Origin: Eunapius fragilis
Taxonomy: Eukaryota; Porifera; Demospongiae; Spongillida; Spongillidae
DNA: 64,000 bases
Assembly: GCA_963681505.1 (NCBI GenBank)
Contig: OY811977.1
Location: 1,773,717 to 1,837,716 of the forward strand
Reading direction: 5' to 3'
Shown: one piece after another, positions 1 through 10,533 of the stretch
How positions within the stretch are numbered: the first letter of the stretch is position 1
How the letters are laid out: each line of letters begins with the position of its first letter
The notes under the pieces: generated by a model
What the model saw: only the letters and a program-made list of their open reading frames with translations
Told to the model about the DNA's origin: nothing
Databases searched by the model: none
Made by a program: the position numbers and the translations under genes

Positions 1-891
1 TGTGCATGAGTACATGTGTATACATTATTATTGTCAACTAGGAACAACCAATGTAGCTCCTGTGTGTGTGTGGGTGTGTGTGTACGTATGCAGTTTTTAT
101 CTTCTGACAAGGAAAAAAAATGGGTCCAGTCAATTCTTGATTCCCAATTGATTTGTTTACATTTTGGTACAAAATGTTGGTAATTTGGTATATCTGCTGA
201 GGTTTCATCCCCCCATATAATTTTGTTGCTGCTTGTATACATATTTTATTAATGTTATTAGATAATAATACGCTCAGACAAATAAATACACATGACATAC
301 AAAGATCCAAGGGGTAGTAGTGGCAAAGCAATCTATTAAAGCTGGAACACCACTAGAGCAGTATGACGGCTCAAATGTAGTTTTTAAGATCAATGATCCA
401 TACCACAATCATAACTGATTTGTGACTATTATGCATAATTAGCTATTATAAATAGAACAGGTGTGTATTATTGTAATGTAAGTCAAATAAAAATAATATT
501 TAGTACATTTTACAGCAATTGTAAAAATTTATTCTATGAAGTATATCATTTTGCATGAACCAGTAGTTCTATGGGGCAGTCAAACAGACAGACCACCACA
601 TACATATGTCAATGACTTACACAGACTACATATCAATTAATTGATTGGGCCTATATTACAAGTTTGACATTTTATCTACGTAACAATGTTATCTAGACCT
701 TGTGTCATATACTGCTCACATGTTTAAGTCATCACTGCAAATTGCCACTTAGGACAACCTAACCATCACCAAAGCACCTATAACTGATGACAACCTGTGA
801 AGGTGACTTGCAGTCACAGACCCACAAGCACTCGATTCATGCGCTGCATTAAAGTCTGATATTATTTGCTTTGTGTTCCCCCAAGGGGGAT
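1..891. other. Non-coding flank before U2
   Basis: AT-rich DNA with a short TG-rich tract near 60-85. No ORF here looks like a gene. The phrase 'ctatggggcagtcaaa' near 570 recurs near 1917, so the outer edge of the duplicated blocks probably begins here. Confidence 0.5.
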
Positions 892-1074
892 GGGCCGCAC
901 CCAGAGGTAGTGCAATACTGGGGCAACCCGTAGGACCGGCGAAGCAAGCTTCACTCCGAGTCCCAGGTTTCAAAAATTGATGTAATATCGTCGGGACATT
1001 GTCCCGATACGAGATATTACACTCGTAAGAACAGTTATTTCTACTTGATCTTAGCCAAGAGGCCGAGAAGCGAT
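892..1074 (-). ncRNA. U2 spliceosomal RNA-like gene with altered branch-point recognition sequence
   Basis: U2 snRNA pairs with the intron branch site in the spliceosome. Read on the minus strand, the 5' end ATCGCTTCTCGGCC (from 1074) and TTGGCTAAGATCAAGT match U2 stem I almost base for base. Stem IIa (TACGAG/CTCGTA) and stem IIb (GGGAC/GTCCC) use base pairs that differ from vertebrate U2 but still pair, so they covary. The Sm site is AATTTTTGA. Stem IV (CCCAG/CTGGG) encloses TATTGCACTACCT, the loop bound by U2B''. Length is 183 nt, close to the usual 187-190. The oddity is the branch-site pairing segment. Between CAAGT and CTGTTC, where U2 normally has GTAGTA in a 7-nt spacer, this copy has the 8-nt AGAAATAA. 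It is therefore either a non-functional paralogue or a U2 variant. No second U2 copy was seen in the window. Confidence 0.88.
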
Positions 1075-1096
1075 AAATTACAAAAACTTGCCTCCG

Positions 1097-1104
1097 AATA
1101 TATA
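1097..1104 (-). promoter_or_regulatory. TATA-like box upstream of the U2 gene
   Basis: TATATATT on the minus strand lies 23-30 bp before the U2 5' end. Metazoan U2 genes are usually PSE-driven Pol II genes without TATA, so a TATA at this distance may be chance or may mark an unusual promoter. Sequence further upstream does not resemble the PSE-like block of the Y RNA genes in this window. Confidence 0.4.
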
Positions 1105-1184
1105 CCTTGGACCAGACAGCATGCTTAGGGGAAGGTATGGGTTCTGGACGGAAATAAACATCAACACAAAAACAAAAAACATGG

Positions 1185-3350
1185 CTTCTGTGGTCACCAG
1201 AAGACCACAAATTGACCCGGCAGCCAAGGGAGACGAGGGGAGATCATGTGATCCAATATGGGGCTTACAAATAGCTAAAGATATGGAAACATGAAGGGGA
1301 GAAGGTGAGAGGAGATGGAGGAAAGGATGGGGAGGAGGAAAGCGAGGGGGAAGGGATGACGAAGAGGTGATGGGGTGAATCATTCAAGCGTGGGGGAAGG
1401 GACGACAGAGAGGAGGTGAAGGAAATGATGGGGAGGAGGAAACCAAGGGGGAGGGGACGAAGGTGGCATGTGTATATTGTGAATACCGACGCACCTCTAT
1501 GAATACAATGAACAACAGGGTGTGGTTGGTGAAGTAAGGATGGCAGAAGACCACTAACCTGTCCAGTTGGTACTGATATCAGCAGTGGGCACAGGTCTGA
1601 TCAAATGTCGAGGTCTTGTGGGTCACTAACCCAAAGTTAAAAAGAAACCCAATGAACCATGATGTCATTATGTAAGAGTGTGTGGTCATGTAACATAAGA
1701 GGGTGTGGTCATGTTACGTAAGAGGGTGTGGTCATGTACTCTTAAGGTAGTGGTGACCTGTCATGGATGGAGCCATGAGGTTGTGTGATGCCTTTTTGCC
1801 TGTCTAAGCAAAAGCAAAGAGTTGGGCCTCCTCCACTGCAGACAACCATCAGCTAGCTATTCAGACCCCTGAGTGATATTCTAATATTACATGAACCCTG
1901 TGAAATATTATAGTTCTATGGGGCAGTCAAATAGACAGAAAGACTAATGTTTGCATGTGTGTGTGTGTGTTGTGTGTGTGTGTGGTTTATGTTTGCCCAC
2001 ACATACACACACACTATATGTTTGTGTGTGTGTGTGAATGGAGATTTTCATCATGCATTGCTGGTGTTCTATAACCCTTCTTCCTCCTCTCCCCCTCAGG
2101 GTGCCATGATCTACCTCACACCCTCTTACATAGTTTTTTTTAATTTTCCCCATGGGTTAGTGTTATAGTCTCAGCCAAAGTTGAAGCCCCTACTTTGTAG
2201 GGGATCGAGGGGGGTGTGTGTGTTGGACCAGTAACCCCCCACTGACAGATGTGGTGCCCTTGGCATGGTTCCTTATCATCCAATTAAAACAACATTCCAG
2301 TGCACAAAGGCTTGGTAGCCAATTGTATTACCAGCACCTGGCTTGCGGCTTGGCACAAGGTATCCATGGTGATGTGTGGAGCCTTTGCATCACGAAGAAG
2401 CAGAGCCCTCTGATTGGTGGGGATGCAAAGGAGGGAGAGAATCAGCTGCCAAAGCCTGAAGATGAATTGCCTGACTTTTGTTATGGTTGGAAAGAACATG
2501 GAGTTGATGGAGATGCTGTCACAGTGACTCAATATCACGTTAGTGATTTCAATCTTGTGTTCAGATCCACTGTACCTTCACCTCCATTACCCCATGATAA
2601 CCACACATGGCCACTCCTCCATTCACCATGGTTACTATTCCATTCACCGTGGTTACTGCTCCTCCATCATGGCCACTCGCCACTTCCCCTACATTACCTC
2701 ATAGCTATGAGGAGTTATAACAAAGTTCACTAAGCAACAACATTTGGCCAAGGAGAGGGACATTGTCTTCATGGTTGTACTGAGTTTTTGAACCAAAACA
2801 AGCGAATTTTGGTACAGGAGGTGTGGTTTTCCATTCCAGTAGTTCTGGTCCCCAGTCAGGGATGCTCCATATGGGACATGCTGGTCCATCCCTGGGTGTC
2901 TGATGATGTTCACCTGACGTCTCCCGAGATCATATTCCAGTGAAGATGTGTGTGTGTGGAGGGGGGGGAGGATGGACACTGTCTTGTTAAGTTGAGGTTG
3001 TGTGCACCTATATGTGTGTGTGCCTGTGTGGATGTGTGCCTGTGTGGACATGTGGACATGTAGACATGTTGATGTGTGGATGTGTGCCTCTGTGAACATG
3101 GATTTGTGTGTACATTGAGGGCAATGGCCTTGAAGTATGCTTTCACCTTCTGGTGGTTTAGAGATTCAATGTACGTTTGTACCATTTAAACCAGAAATGA
3201 GTACAATACCTGACCTCATAATACTCCACACAACCTTTGGCTAATGGTATCTGGGTTAAAAACTGACTGTTAATATTAGTACTTGTTTGAGGAGTTTTCT
3301 CTGAAGATGAGTGAGGCCAGGTTCAGCTCCACAGAACTTTCCCTTCGTTC
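1185..3350. repeat. Duplicated block A-F, copy 1
   Basis: Fullest copy of a long unit that recurs in region 1. Its landmarks in order are: A, beginning 'agaagaccacaaa' with GGGGAGGA-rich sequence; a CA/TG tract; B, 'gccaaagttgaag' to the 'ttgttatggttggaaa' stretch; C, repeated 'ccattcaccatggttact'; D, 'ttcactaagcaacaa'; E, 'tgggtgtctgatg'; a second TG-rich tract; and F, 'aaaccagaaatgagtacaat'. Open frames run through B, D and E in several frames but copies do not keep one shared frame, so I do not call a gene. Confidence 0.7.
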
Positions 3351-3359
3351 ACCATGACT

Positions 3360-3580
3360 GCCTTCAACATTTGTCAAATGTACATTGGTATGCCTTCACA
3401 CTGGTCAATACGCACACAACAATGTACACTGATATGACTTCACGCTAAATATAGTGTACACTTGTACAATGTACACTACACAATGGTGTGTACTTCAATA
3501 TACCCATACAACAATGTACACTAATATGCTGTAGAGTGATATATGCCTTCACGCTCTGTACAAGTGCTATGCAATCTTCT
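3360..3580. repeat. GTACAC-rich iteron array (block H)
   Basis: Degenerate tandem phrases of about 25 bp built on 'tgtacactgatatgccttc' with frequent GTGTACAC palindromes. The same array recurs near 5960-6160, 7560-7700, 10130-10520, 13730-13940, 16620-16900, 20030-20290, 22050-22300 and 23730-24060, usually a few hundred bp downstream of a Y RNA gene. Function unknown. Confidence 0.75.
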
Positions 3581-3780
3581 TAATGGCAGTCCAGAGGGAT
3601 ATTAACGCCCTCTCCTCCATCTCCAACCCCTATCTATCCCGAAAGATGGACATCATCAGTTTTAGATGACTGACTGATCTAGCATCGATTGGTATATGAA
3701 TAAAATTATCTGTTCAAACCCACAAGTGCAAGGGACGAGTGATAAACATTTATAAATACTGACGTGCTAGTATTAGTCTT

Positions 3781-3848
3781 GAGGTCCGATGGCTAGGGTT
3801 ATCTTCTTGTTGAAATCTACCCCTATCCGCTCACTTGACCTCTTGTTT
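3781..3848 (+). ncRNA. Y RNA-like gene, copy 1
   Basis: Y RNAs are small Pol III transcripts bound by the ring protein Ro60 (in RNA quality control) and implicated in DNA replication initiation. The body starts GAGGTCCGATGG and ends CACTTGACCTC followed by T-rich sequence. GAGGTC pairs with GACCTC as the outer stem, and GGCTAGGG pairs with CCCTATCC (one mismatch) as the upper stem, leaving a T-rich loop after GGGTTATC. Vertebrate Y RNAs share GGUCCGAUGG...GGGUUAUC and a 3' ACUUGAC followed by a U run; nematode sbRNAs share the UUAUC loop. TATAAATA at 3751-3758 sits exactly 30 bp before the RNA and a PSE-like block CACAAGTGCAAGGGACGA lies at 3721-3738, the layout of a type 3 Pol III gene. The terminator is interrupted (TTG then TTTTTTT). 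Predicted RNA is about 62-68 nt, nearer nematode sbRNA than vertebrate length. Confidence 0.9.
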
Positions 3849-4120
3849 TTTTCTTTTTTTTTCTCAGTTTCATAATGAAATGGAAGTACTTCCTACTTTA
3901 TTTCTATCGACCGATAACAAACACAAACCACACGTAAGTGTTCGTCCCTACGTTACGTGCTGGCAGTCTGGAGCGATTGGCACAATTTCCGTACTTAGCA
4001 ATGCAACTGTTCCTAACTGGAATGATCCTTACTGAAGTAGATTAAGACGACCAACTACACTGCTATAATCCACAAGTGCAAGGGACGAACGAAAAACACT
4101 GACACGCTAGTATTACCTCC

Positions 4121-4187
4121 GAGGTCCGATGGCTAGGGTTATCTTCTTGTTGAAAACTACCCCAATCTGCTCACTTGACCTCTTTTT
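4121..4187 (+). ncRNA. Y RNA-like gene, copy 2, promoter lacking TATA
   Basis: The RNA body is well kept, with GAGGTCCGATGGCTAGGG, GACCTC and T5. The upper 3' arm is changed to CCCCAATCTG, which weakens the upper stem. The PSE-like block is at 4071-4088, but the 10 bp that hold TATAAATA in other copies are deleted. I infer that this copy is transcriptionally weak or silent. Confidence 0.82.
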
Positions 4188-4257
4188 CTTCCATATTGAA
4201 ATAAGTCGTTAGGGCATAGCCGATCACTTCTGTATTCGTCCCTATGTTACATGCTGA

Positions 4258-5154
4258 CACACCAGAAGACCACAAAGTGACCTGGCAGCCAAGGGGGACA
4301 AGGGGAGATCATGTGATGCTGCAATGGCACTTACAAATAGCTAAAGAGATGGAAACATGAAGGGGAGAAGGTGAGAGGAGATGGTGGAAAGGATGGGGAG
4401 GAGGAAAGCAAGGGGGAGGGACGACAGAGAGGAGGTGGCCTGTATGCTTTGTGAATATGAACGTACCTCCATGAATACAATGAACAACAGGGTGTGGTTA
4501 AACATATAGTGTGTGTGTGTAGTGTATGTGTGGGCAAAAATAAACCACACACATGCAAGCATGCACCACACACACACACACATACCACATGCTGCCAAGC
4601 AAAATACTCACACACATGCAAATATACACCACAAACACACACACACACATACACACACATACATGCAAACATTAGTCCGTTCTATCTGATAACCACACAT
4701 GGCCACTCCTCCATTCACCATGGTTACTACCCCATTCACCATGGTTACTCCTCCTCCATCATGGCCCGCCACTTCCCCTCCATTACCTCATAGCAATGAG
4801 GAGTTATAACAAAGTTCACTAAGCAACAAAATTTGGCCAAGGAGAGGGACATTGTCTTCATGGTTGTACTGAGTTTTTGAACCAAAACAAGTGAATTTTG
4901 GTACAGGAGGTGTGGTTTTTCATTCCAGCAGTTCTGGTCTCCAGTCCGGCATGCTCCATATGTGACATGCTGGTCCACCCCTGGGTGTCTGATGGTGTTC
5001 ACCTGACATCTCCCGAGATCATATACCAGTGGAGATGTGTGTGTGTGGGGGGGGGGGGGCAGGATGGATGTGTGGAGATGTGGACATGTGGGTGTGTGGA
5101 TGTGTGCCTCTGTGGACATGTGGATGTGTGGATTTGTGCCTGTGTAGATGTGTG

Positions 5155-5223
<69 letters not shown>

Positions 5224-5350
5224 ATTGAGGGCAGTGTGAAGTATGCTTTCACTTTCAGGTGGTTTAGAGATTCGATGAATGTTTGTTTGGTTTCCATTTA
5301 AACCAGAAATGAGTACAATACTGGACCTCATAATACTCCACACCACCTTT
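4258..5350. repeat. Duplicated block, copy 2 (A, C-F; B missing)
   Basis: Block A (4258-4500) is joined through CA tracts directly to blocks C-F; block B is missing. A perfect (TG)n of about 65 bp lies at 5157-5221. Confidence 0.65.
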
Positions 5351-5627
5351 GGTTATAGAGTAATATGCTGTAGAGTAATATATGCCTTCACTCTCTGTAC
5401 AAGTGCTATGCAATCTTCGCAATGGCTGTCCAGAAGGAGACATGCCCAATTAACGCCCTCTCCTCCATCTCCAACCCCTATCTATCCCGAAAGATGGACA
5501 TCATCAGGTTTAGATGTGACTGATCTAGGCATCGATTGGTGTATGAATAAAATTATCTATTCAAACCCACAAGTGCAAGGGACGAGTGATAAACACTTAT
5601 AAATACTGACGCGCTAGTAATACTTCC

Positions 5628-5692
5628 GAGGTCCGATGGCTAGGGTTATCTTCTTGTTGAAATCTACCCCTATCCGCTCACTTGACCTCTTT
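5628..5692 (+). ncRNA. Y RNA-like gene, copy 3
   Basis: Body GAGGTCCGATGGCTAGGGTT to CACTTGACCTC, followed by TTTCTTTC. TATAAATA is at 5598-5605 (30 bp upstream) and the PSE-like block at 5568-5585. All conserved Y elements are present; the first T run is only three long, with longer runs from 5700. Confidence 0.88.
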
Positions 5693-6438
5693 CTTTCTCT
5701 CTTTTTTTTTTTTTTTTCCCAGCTTCATTATAAATGGAAGTACTTCTTCTTTATTTCTATCGAAAAGCTAAAACCAATAACAAACACAAACAACACGTAA
5801 GTGTTCGTCCCTACGTTACGTGATGGCAGTCTGGAGCGATTGGCACAATTTCCGTACTTAGCGATGCAACTGTTCCTAATTAACTGGAATGATACAACTG
5901 TTCCTAACTGGAGTGATCCTTACTGAAGCAGATTAGGACGACCAACGTAAAAAGTGAGTCTGCGTATACACTGCTATGCGTTCAACATTTGTCAAATTGT
6001 TATACCTTCAAACTGGTCAATATGCATGCAACAATGTACACTGCTATGACTTCAGGCTAAACATAGTGTACACTTGTAGAATGTACACACAACAATGTAC
6101 ACTGATATGCTGTAGAGTAGTATATGCCTTCACATTCTGTACAAGTGCTATGCAATCTTCTTAATGGCAGTCCAGAGGTATACATGCCCAATTAACGCCC
6201 TCTGACCCCATCTCCATCCCCTATCTATATCCCGAAAGATGGACATCATCAGGTTCAGATGACTGACTGCAATCGGGACAAGCGTTGCAACACATGTGTG
6301 ACATTATAAGTGCAAGGATTTAGGCATTGTGATTGGTATATTAAAAATTATCTGTTCAAATACACAACTGCAAGGGACGAATAAAAAACCATTTATGAAT
6401 ACTGACAGTATAACTAACGTCCACACGCATTGTTTTTA

Positions 6439-6746
6439 TATGAACAAGTAAATAAAAACATTCTCTAACGAGAAAGTTGGTGGGCATATAGGATTGACAA
6501 TGTTGGTGTAAAAAGCACGGAAACAAGTGTGACAGAAATGTTACTGGAAAATTGAAATAGGCCTATATTTAGCCCATTTTCTCAGGCGTGCGCTGCCTAA
6601 ATGTGACTGGGCTAAATATAGGCCTATTTCAATTTTCCAGTAACATTTCTGTCACACTTGTTTCCGTGCTTTTTACACCAACATTGTCAATCCTATATGC
6701 CCACCAACTTTCTCGTTAGAGAATGTTTTTATTTACTTGTTTCATA
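6439..6746. mobile_element. Foldback (MITE-like) element, family FB1 copy 1
   Basis: Two arms of about 138 bp are near-perfect reverse complements around a loop at about 6577-6607. Outer ends read TGAACAAGTAAATAAAAAC and its complement. Apart from its unique loop it codes for nothing. A related element lies at 62412-62697, which shows that this is a family and not a local inversion. The hairpin is long enough to give dsRNA if transcribed. Confidence 0.88.
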
Positions 6747-7225
6747 AGTTTTTTTTTCTTTTTTTTATTAAGAACTTGCTAGAACTTGCTAGATGGCCAT
6801 AGAACTTGCAACAAAATAGGGTATTTCTCGCTGTAGTTTCTTTCTAGATGTGATATGTGTCCAAATGACATGCTAGGATAACGTGCCGGTAAATTCTGAA
6901 GAGATTGGTACTATTTTCGTTCTTTAAAACCGTTCGTAGCTCGAGTTATACCTTCCTAAGGAAGACGACGACGACGACGACGACGACGACGAACAATTTT
7001 TTTGGGAATGGGCACGAGAAGCAGGTTCTTTGTTTGTCTGGAAGCGCATAGTTTAATGACATGAAACTAGCATGAAAACGTAGATCTTGGTGTTGTCGTT
7101 CGATTGCTGCAACGAGATAAGTGATCCGTTTCTCCGTTGTCCCTCCCGACGCGATTTAAAATTTTTAATGACATTCATCATTCCTCAATCAATCCTATAT
7201 TGAACCTGCTGACGCAGGTTCAGAT
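6747..7225. other. Unique insertion with (GAC)n run and terminal hairpin
   Basis: Sequence not shared with the flanking blocks. It includes a (GAC)n run at about 6962-6991 and a hairpin TGAACCTGC/GCAGGTTCA at 7201-7222 just before the block sequence resumes. Probably another non-autonomous insertion; no ORF of note. Confidence 0.45.
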
Positions 7226-7304
7226 AAAATTATTTGCTCAAACCCACAAGTGCAAGGGACGAACGAATAACATTTATAAATACTGACTCGCCAGTACTAT
7301 TAAC

Positions 7305-7363
7305 GAGGTCCGATGGCTAGGGTTATCTATGAACACTACCCCTATCCGCTCACTTGACCTTTT
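7305..7363 (+). ncRNA. Y RNA-like gene, copy 4 (short loop)
   Basis: GAGGTCCGATGGCTAGGGTT, a shortened apical loop (TATCTATGAACA), then CTACCCCTATCC and CACTTGACC followed at once by TTTT. TATAAATA is at 7275-7282 and the PSE-like block at 7245-7262. Size variation is confined to the loop, as expected for a selected stem-loop RNA. Confidence 0.87.
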
Positions 7364-7998
7364 ACCTTTTTTACATCCCCCGCTCCCCCAACCCCCCCCC
7401 TCTGTTTTTATCGTTACCGACCAGTAACAAACAATGTCCGTACTTTACAACTGTTCCTTAAGTTGACTAGGACGACCTAGTCTGGGGACCAACTGATGGT
7501 TGTCCCATGCAGACATCAGGTTAAGGATGACCAACGTAAAACAAAGACTGCATGAGTATACACTGTGATGCCTTCACACTAAATATAGTGTACACTTGTA
7601 CAATGTACACTACACAATGGTGTGCACTTCAATATACTCACACTACAATGTACACTGATATGCCTTCACACTGCTGTGCCTTCATACTGCTGTACAAGTG
7701 CTTAGCTATGCAATGTCCTTAATGGTTTAATGTCCTTAGCCATGCAATGTCCTTAATGGTGAAGGACATGCCTAATTAATGCCCTAGACTTCTCCATCTC
7801 CATATCCTATCTATACCAAACGTTTGACATCATCAGGTTAAGATGATTGATTGATCATGGTGAGCGTCTCTGAACAACGCGTGAACAACGCACACATGCG
7901 TGACTTAATGCAAGGGTTTATACATTATTTGTTGAAACCCACAAGTGCAAGGGACAAACTGAAACATTTATAAATACTGACGCGCTAGTATTATTTCC

Positions 7999-8064
7999 GA
8001 GGTCCGATAGCTAGGGTTATCTTCTTGTTGAAACTACCCCTATCCGCTCACTTGACCTCTTTTT
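7999..8064 (+). ncRNA. Y RNA-like gene, copy 5
   Basis: GAGGTCCGATAG (second G of the usual GATGG changed to A), then CTAGGGTTATC, CTACCCCTATCC, CACTTGACCTC and T5. TATAAATA is at 7969-7976 and the PSE-like block at 7940-7957 (GGGACAA in place of GGGACGA). Confidence 0.87.
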
Positions 8065-8137
8065 CTTCCATATTAAAGTATGTCATTAGGGCATAGCTGA
8101 TCACTTCTGTATTCGTCCCTATGTTACATGCTGACAC

Positions 8138-8662
8138 ACCAGAAGACCACAAAGTGACCTGGCAGCCAAGGGGGACAAGGGGAGATCATGTGATGCTATG
8201 GGGCTTACAAATAGCTAAAGAGATGGAAACATGAAGGGGAGAAGGTGAGAGGAGATGGAGGAAAGGATGGGGAGGAGGAAAGCAAGGGGGAGGGGACAAC
8301 AGAGAGGAGGTGGCATGTATATTTTGTGAATATCAACGTACCTCCATGAATACAATGAACAACAGGGTGTGGTTGGTGAAGTAAGGAATGGCAGAAGACC
8401 ACTAACCCATCCAGTTGGTACTGATGTCAGCAGTGGGCACACGTCTGATGTCGGGGTTTTGTGGGTGTAAGAGGATGCTCTGCAGAATGGTCTTCACCAC
8501 TGTGAGGTCAATCATGGCACCCTGAGGGGGAGAGGAGGAAGAAGGGTTATAGAACACCAGCAATGCATGATGAAAATCTCCATTCACAGCACACACAAAT
8601 ATAGTGTGTGTGTGTGTAGTGTATGTGTGTGCAAACATAAACCACACACATGCAAGCATACA

Positions 8663-8731
<69 letters not shown>

Positions 8732-9440
8732 CAAGCATTAGTCTTTCTGTCTGTCCCTCAGCCAAAGTTGAAGTCCCTACTTTGTAGGGGATCGAGGGGA
8801 GTGTGCATGTTGAACCAGTGCCCCCCACTGACAGATGTGGTAGCCTTTGGCATGGCTCCTTATCATCCAATTAAAACAACATTCCAGTACACAAAGGCTT
8901 GGTAGCCAATTGTATTACCAGCACCTGGCTTGCGGCTTGGCACAAGGTATCCATGGTGATGTGTGAAGCCTTTACATCATGAAGAAGCAGAGCCCTCTGA
9001 TTGGTGGGGATGCAAAGGAGGAAATCCACTGCCAAAGCCTGAAGATGAATTGCCTGACTTTTGTTATGGTTGGAATTGATGGAGATGCTGTCACAGTGAC
9101 TTAATATCACGTCATTGATTTGTTGTGTTCAGATCCACTTTACCTTCACCTCCATTACCTCATGATAACCACACATGGCCACTCCTCCATTCACCGTGGT
9201 TACTACTCCATTCACCGTGGTTACTCCTCCTCCATCATGGCCCGCCACTTCCCCTCCATTACCTAATAGCAATGAGGAGTTATAAACTAAGTTCACTAAT
9301 CAACGAAGTTTGGCCAAGGAGAGAGGCATTGTCTTCATGGTTGTACTGAGCTTTTGAACCAAAACAAGTGAATTTTGGTACAGTAGGTGTGGTTTTCCAT
9401 CCCAGTAGTTCTGGTCCCCAGTCCGGCATGCTCATTATAT
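8138..9440. repeat. Duplicated block, copy 3 (A-D)
   Basis: Blocks A to D in order; E and F are absent and sequence related to 23000-23100 follows at about 9440. A (CA)n of about 75 bp at 8665-8738 fills the place of the TG tract seen in copy 1. On the minus strand, block A (8342-8521) reads as an exon-like segment with a pyrimidine-rich 3' splice site and a GTACGT 5' splice site. Confidence 0.65.
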
Positions 9441-9732
9441 CTACTCTATCTACTTAACCACAATTCAATTCGTTGATGTCGTACTTAATGAATTCACGTC
9501 TAGTTACGAAAATAGAATGTGATTTTGGATAGTTTAAGAATCTATCCCGAAATTGAGACATCATCAGATACTAACTGGATCGTGAATACATGCGTGACCT
9601 TTTAATTGCAAGGATTTAGGCATTGATTGGTACATGAATACAAGCATCTGAATAAAATTATCTGTTCAAACCCACAAGTACAAGGGACGACAGAAAAAAA
9701 TTTATAAATACTGACGCGCCAGTAATGCTCCC

Positions 9733-9840
9733 GAGGTCCGATGGATAGGGTTATCTATGAATGCTACCCCTATACGGCTAGGGTTATTTACCCTACCAGG
9801 GTTATCTTCACTACCCCTATCTGCTCACTTGACCTTTTTT
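9733..9840 (+). ncRNA. Y RNA-like gene, copy 6, expanded 100-nt variant
   Basis: Starts GAGGTCCGATGGATAGGG and ends CACTTGACC plus T6. The middle is expanded by two further partial copies of the upper-stem sequence (GGCTAGGGTTATTTACCC, then AGGGTTATC...CTACCCCTATC). TATAAATA is at 9703-9710 and the PSE-like block at 9673-9690. The result is about 102 nt plus the U run, within the size range of vertebrate Y RNAs (about 84-112 nt). GGATAGGG/CCCCTAT pairs better than the usual GGCTAGGG arm. Confidence 0.85.
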
Positions 9841-10533
9841 CCCCCTACGTCTTTAGGACACATCCGATCACTTCTGTCTTTATGCAGAAGACCACAATAA
9901 CGATACCAGTATCGGGCCTGGTTTAGGTGTGGATTGTCGCTGCGACGTCGCATCGCAGGAATAGAATCCCAACCATTGCGTCGCAACGCGGGGCTGTTGC
10001 GTCATATTGTGAACCAGGCTTAAGGGAAAGGGAAAAGGTTTCCCTACGTTACGTGCTTACATCTTCAATAAGGATCACTCAGAAACAGTGGTCAATCTCT
10101 CCAGTCTCAGTAAACGTAAAAAGTGACACTGAGTATATACTGCTATGCCTTCAAAATATGGCCTTCAAAATATGTCAAATGTACACTGCGATGCCTTCAA
10201 CATTTGTCAAATGTACACTGTTATGCCGTCGCACTGGTGTACACTTCATTACGCACACAACAATATGCTCACAACAATGTACACTTTCACACTGCCACTG
10301 TTGTACAAGTGCTATGCCTTCACACTGCTGCACACACTGATATGACACTGGAGTAGAAGTCCACACTAGCAGGTGTACACTTCAATACATGCACGTACAA
10401 TGCTATGCTTTCATACTGCTGTAAAAGTGCTGGCCTTTGCACTGCCTTGCCTTAACGCTGGTGTACACTGCTATACTTACACAGCAATGTACACCGCTAT
10501 GTCCTTGCACTGCTGGGAGGAGGGAAGAGGAAG

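Noticed and set aside
2284-2538. Minus-strand protein in block B (about 80 codons)
   Set aside because: Copies keep parts of it in different frames, and the plus strand is as open as the minus. No family recognised.
3700-3740. tRNA-derived SINE: GTTCAAACCC looks like a B box before each Y RNA
   Set aside because: No A box or cloverleaf could be found, and the phrase is better explained as part of the conserved block upstream of the Y promoter.
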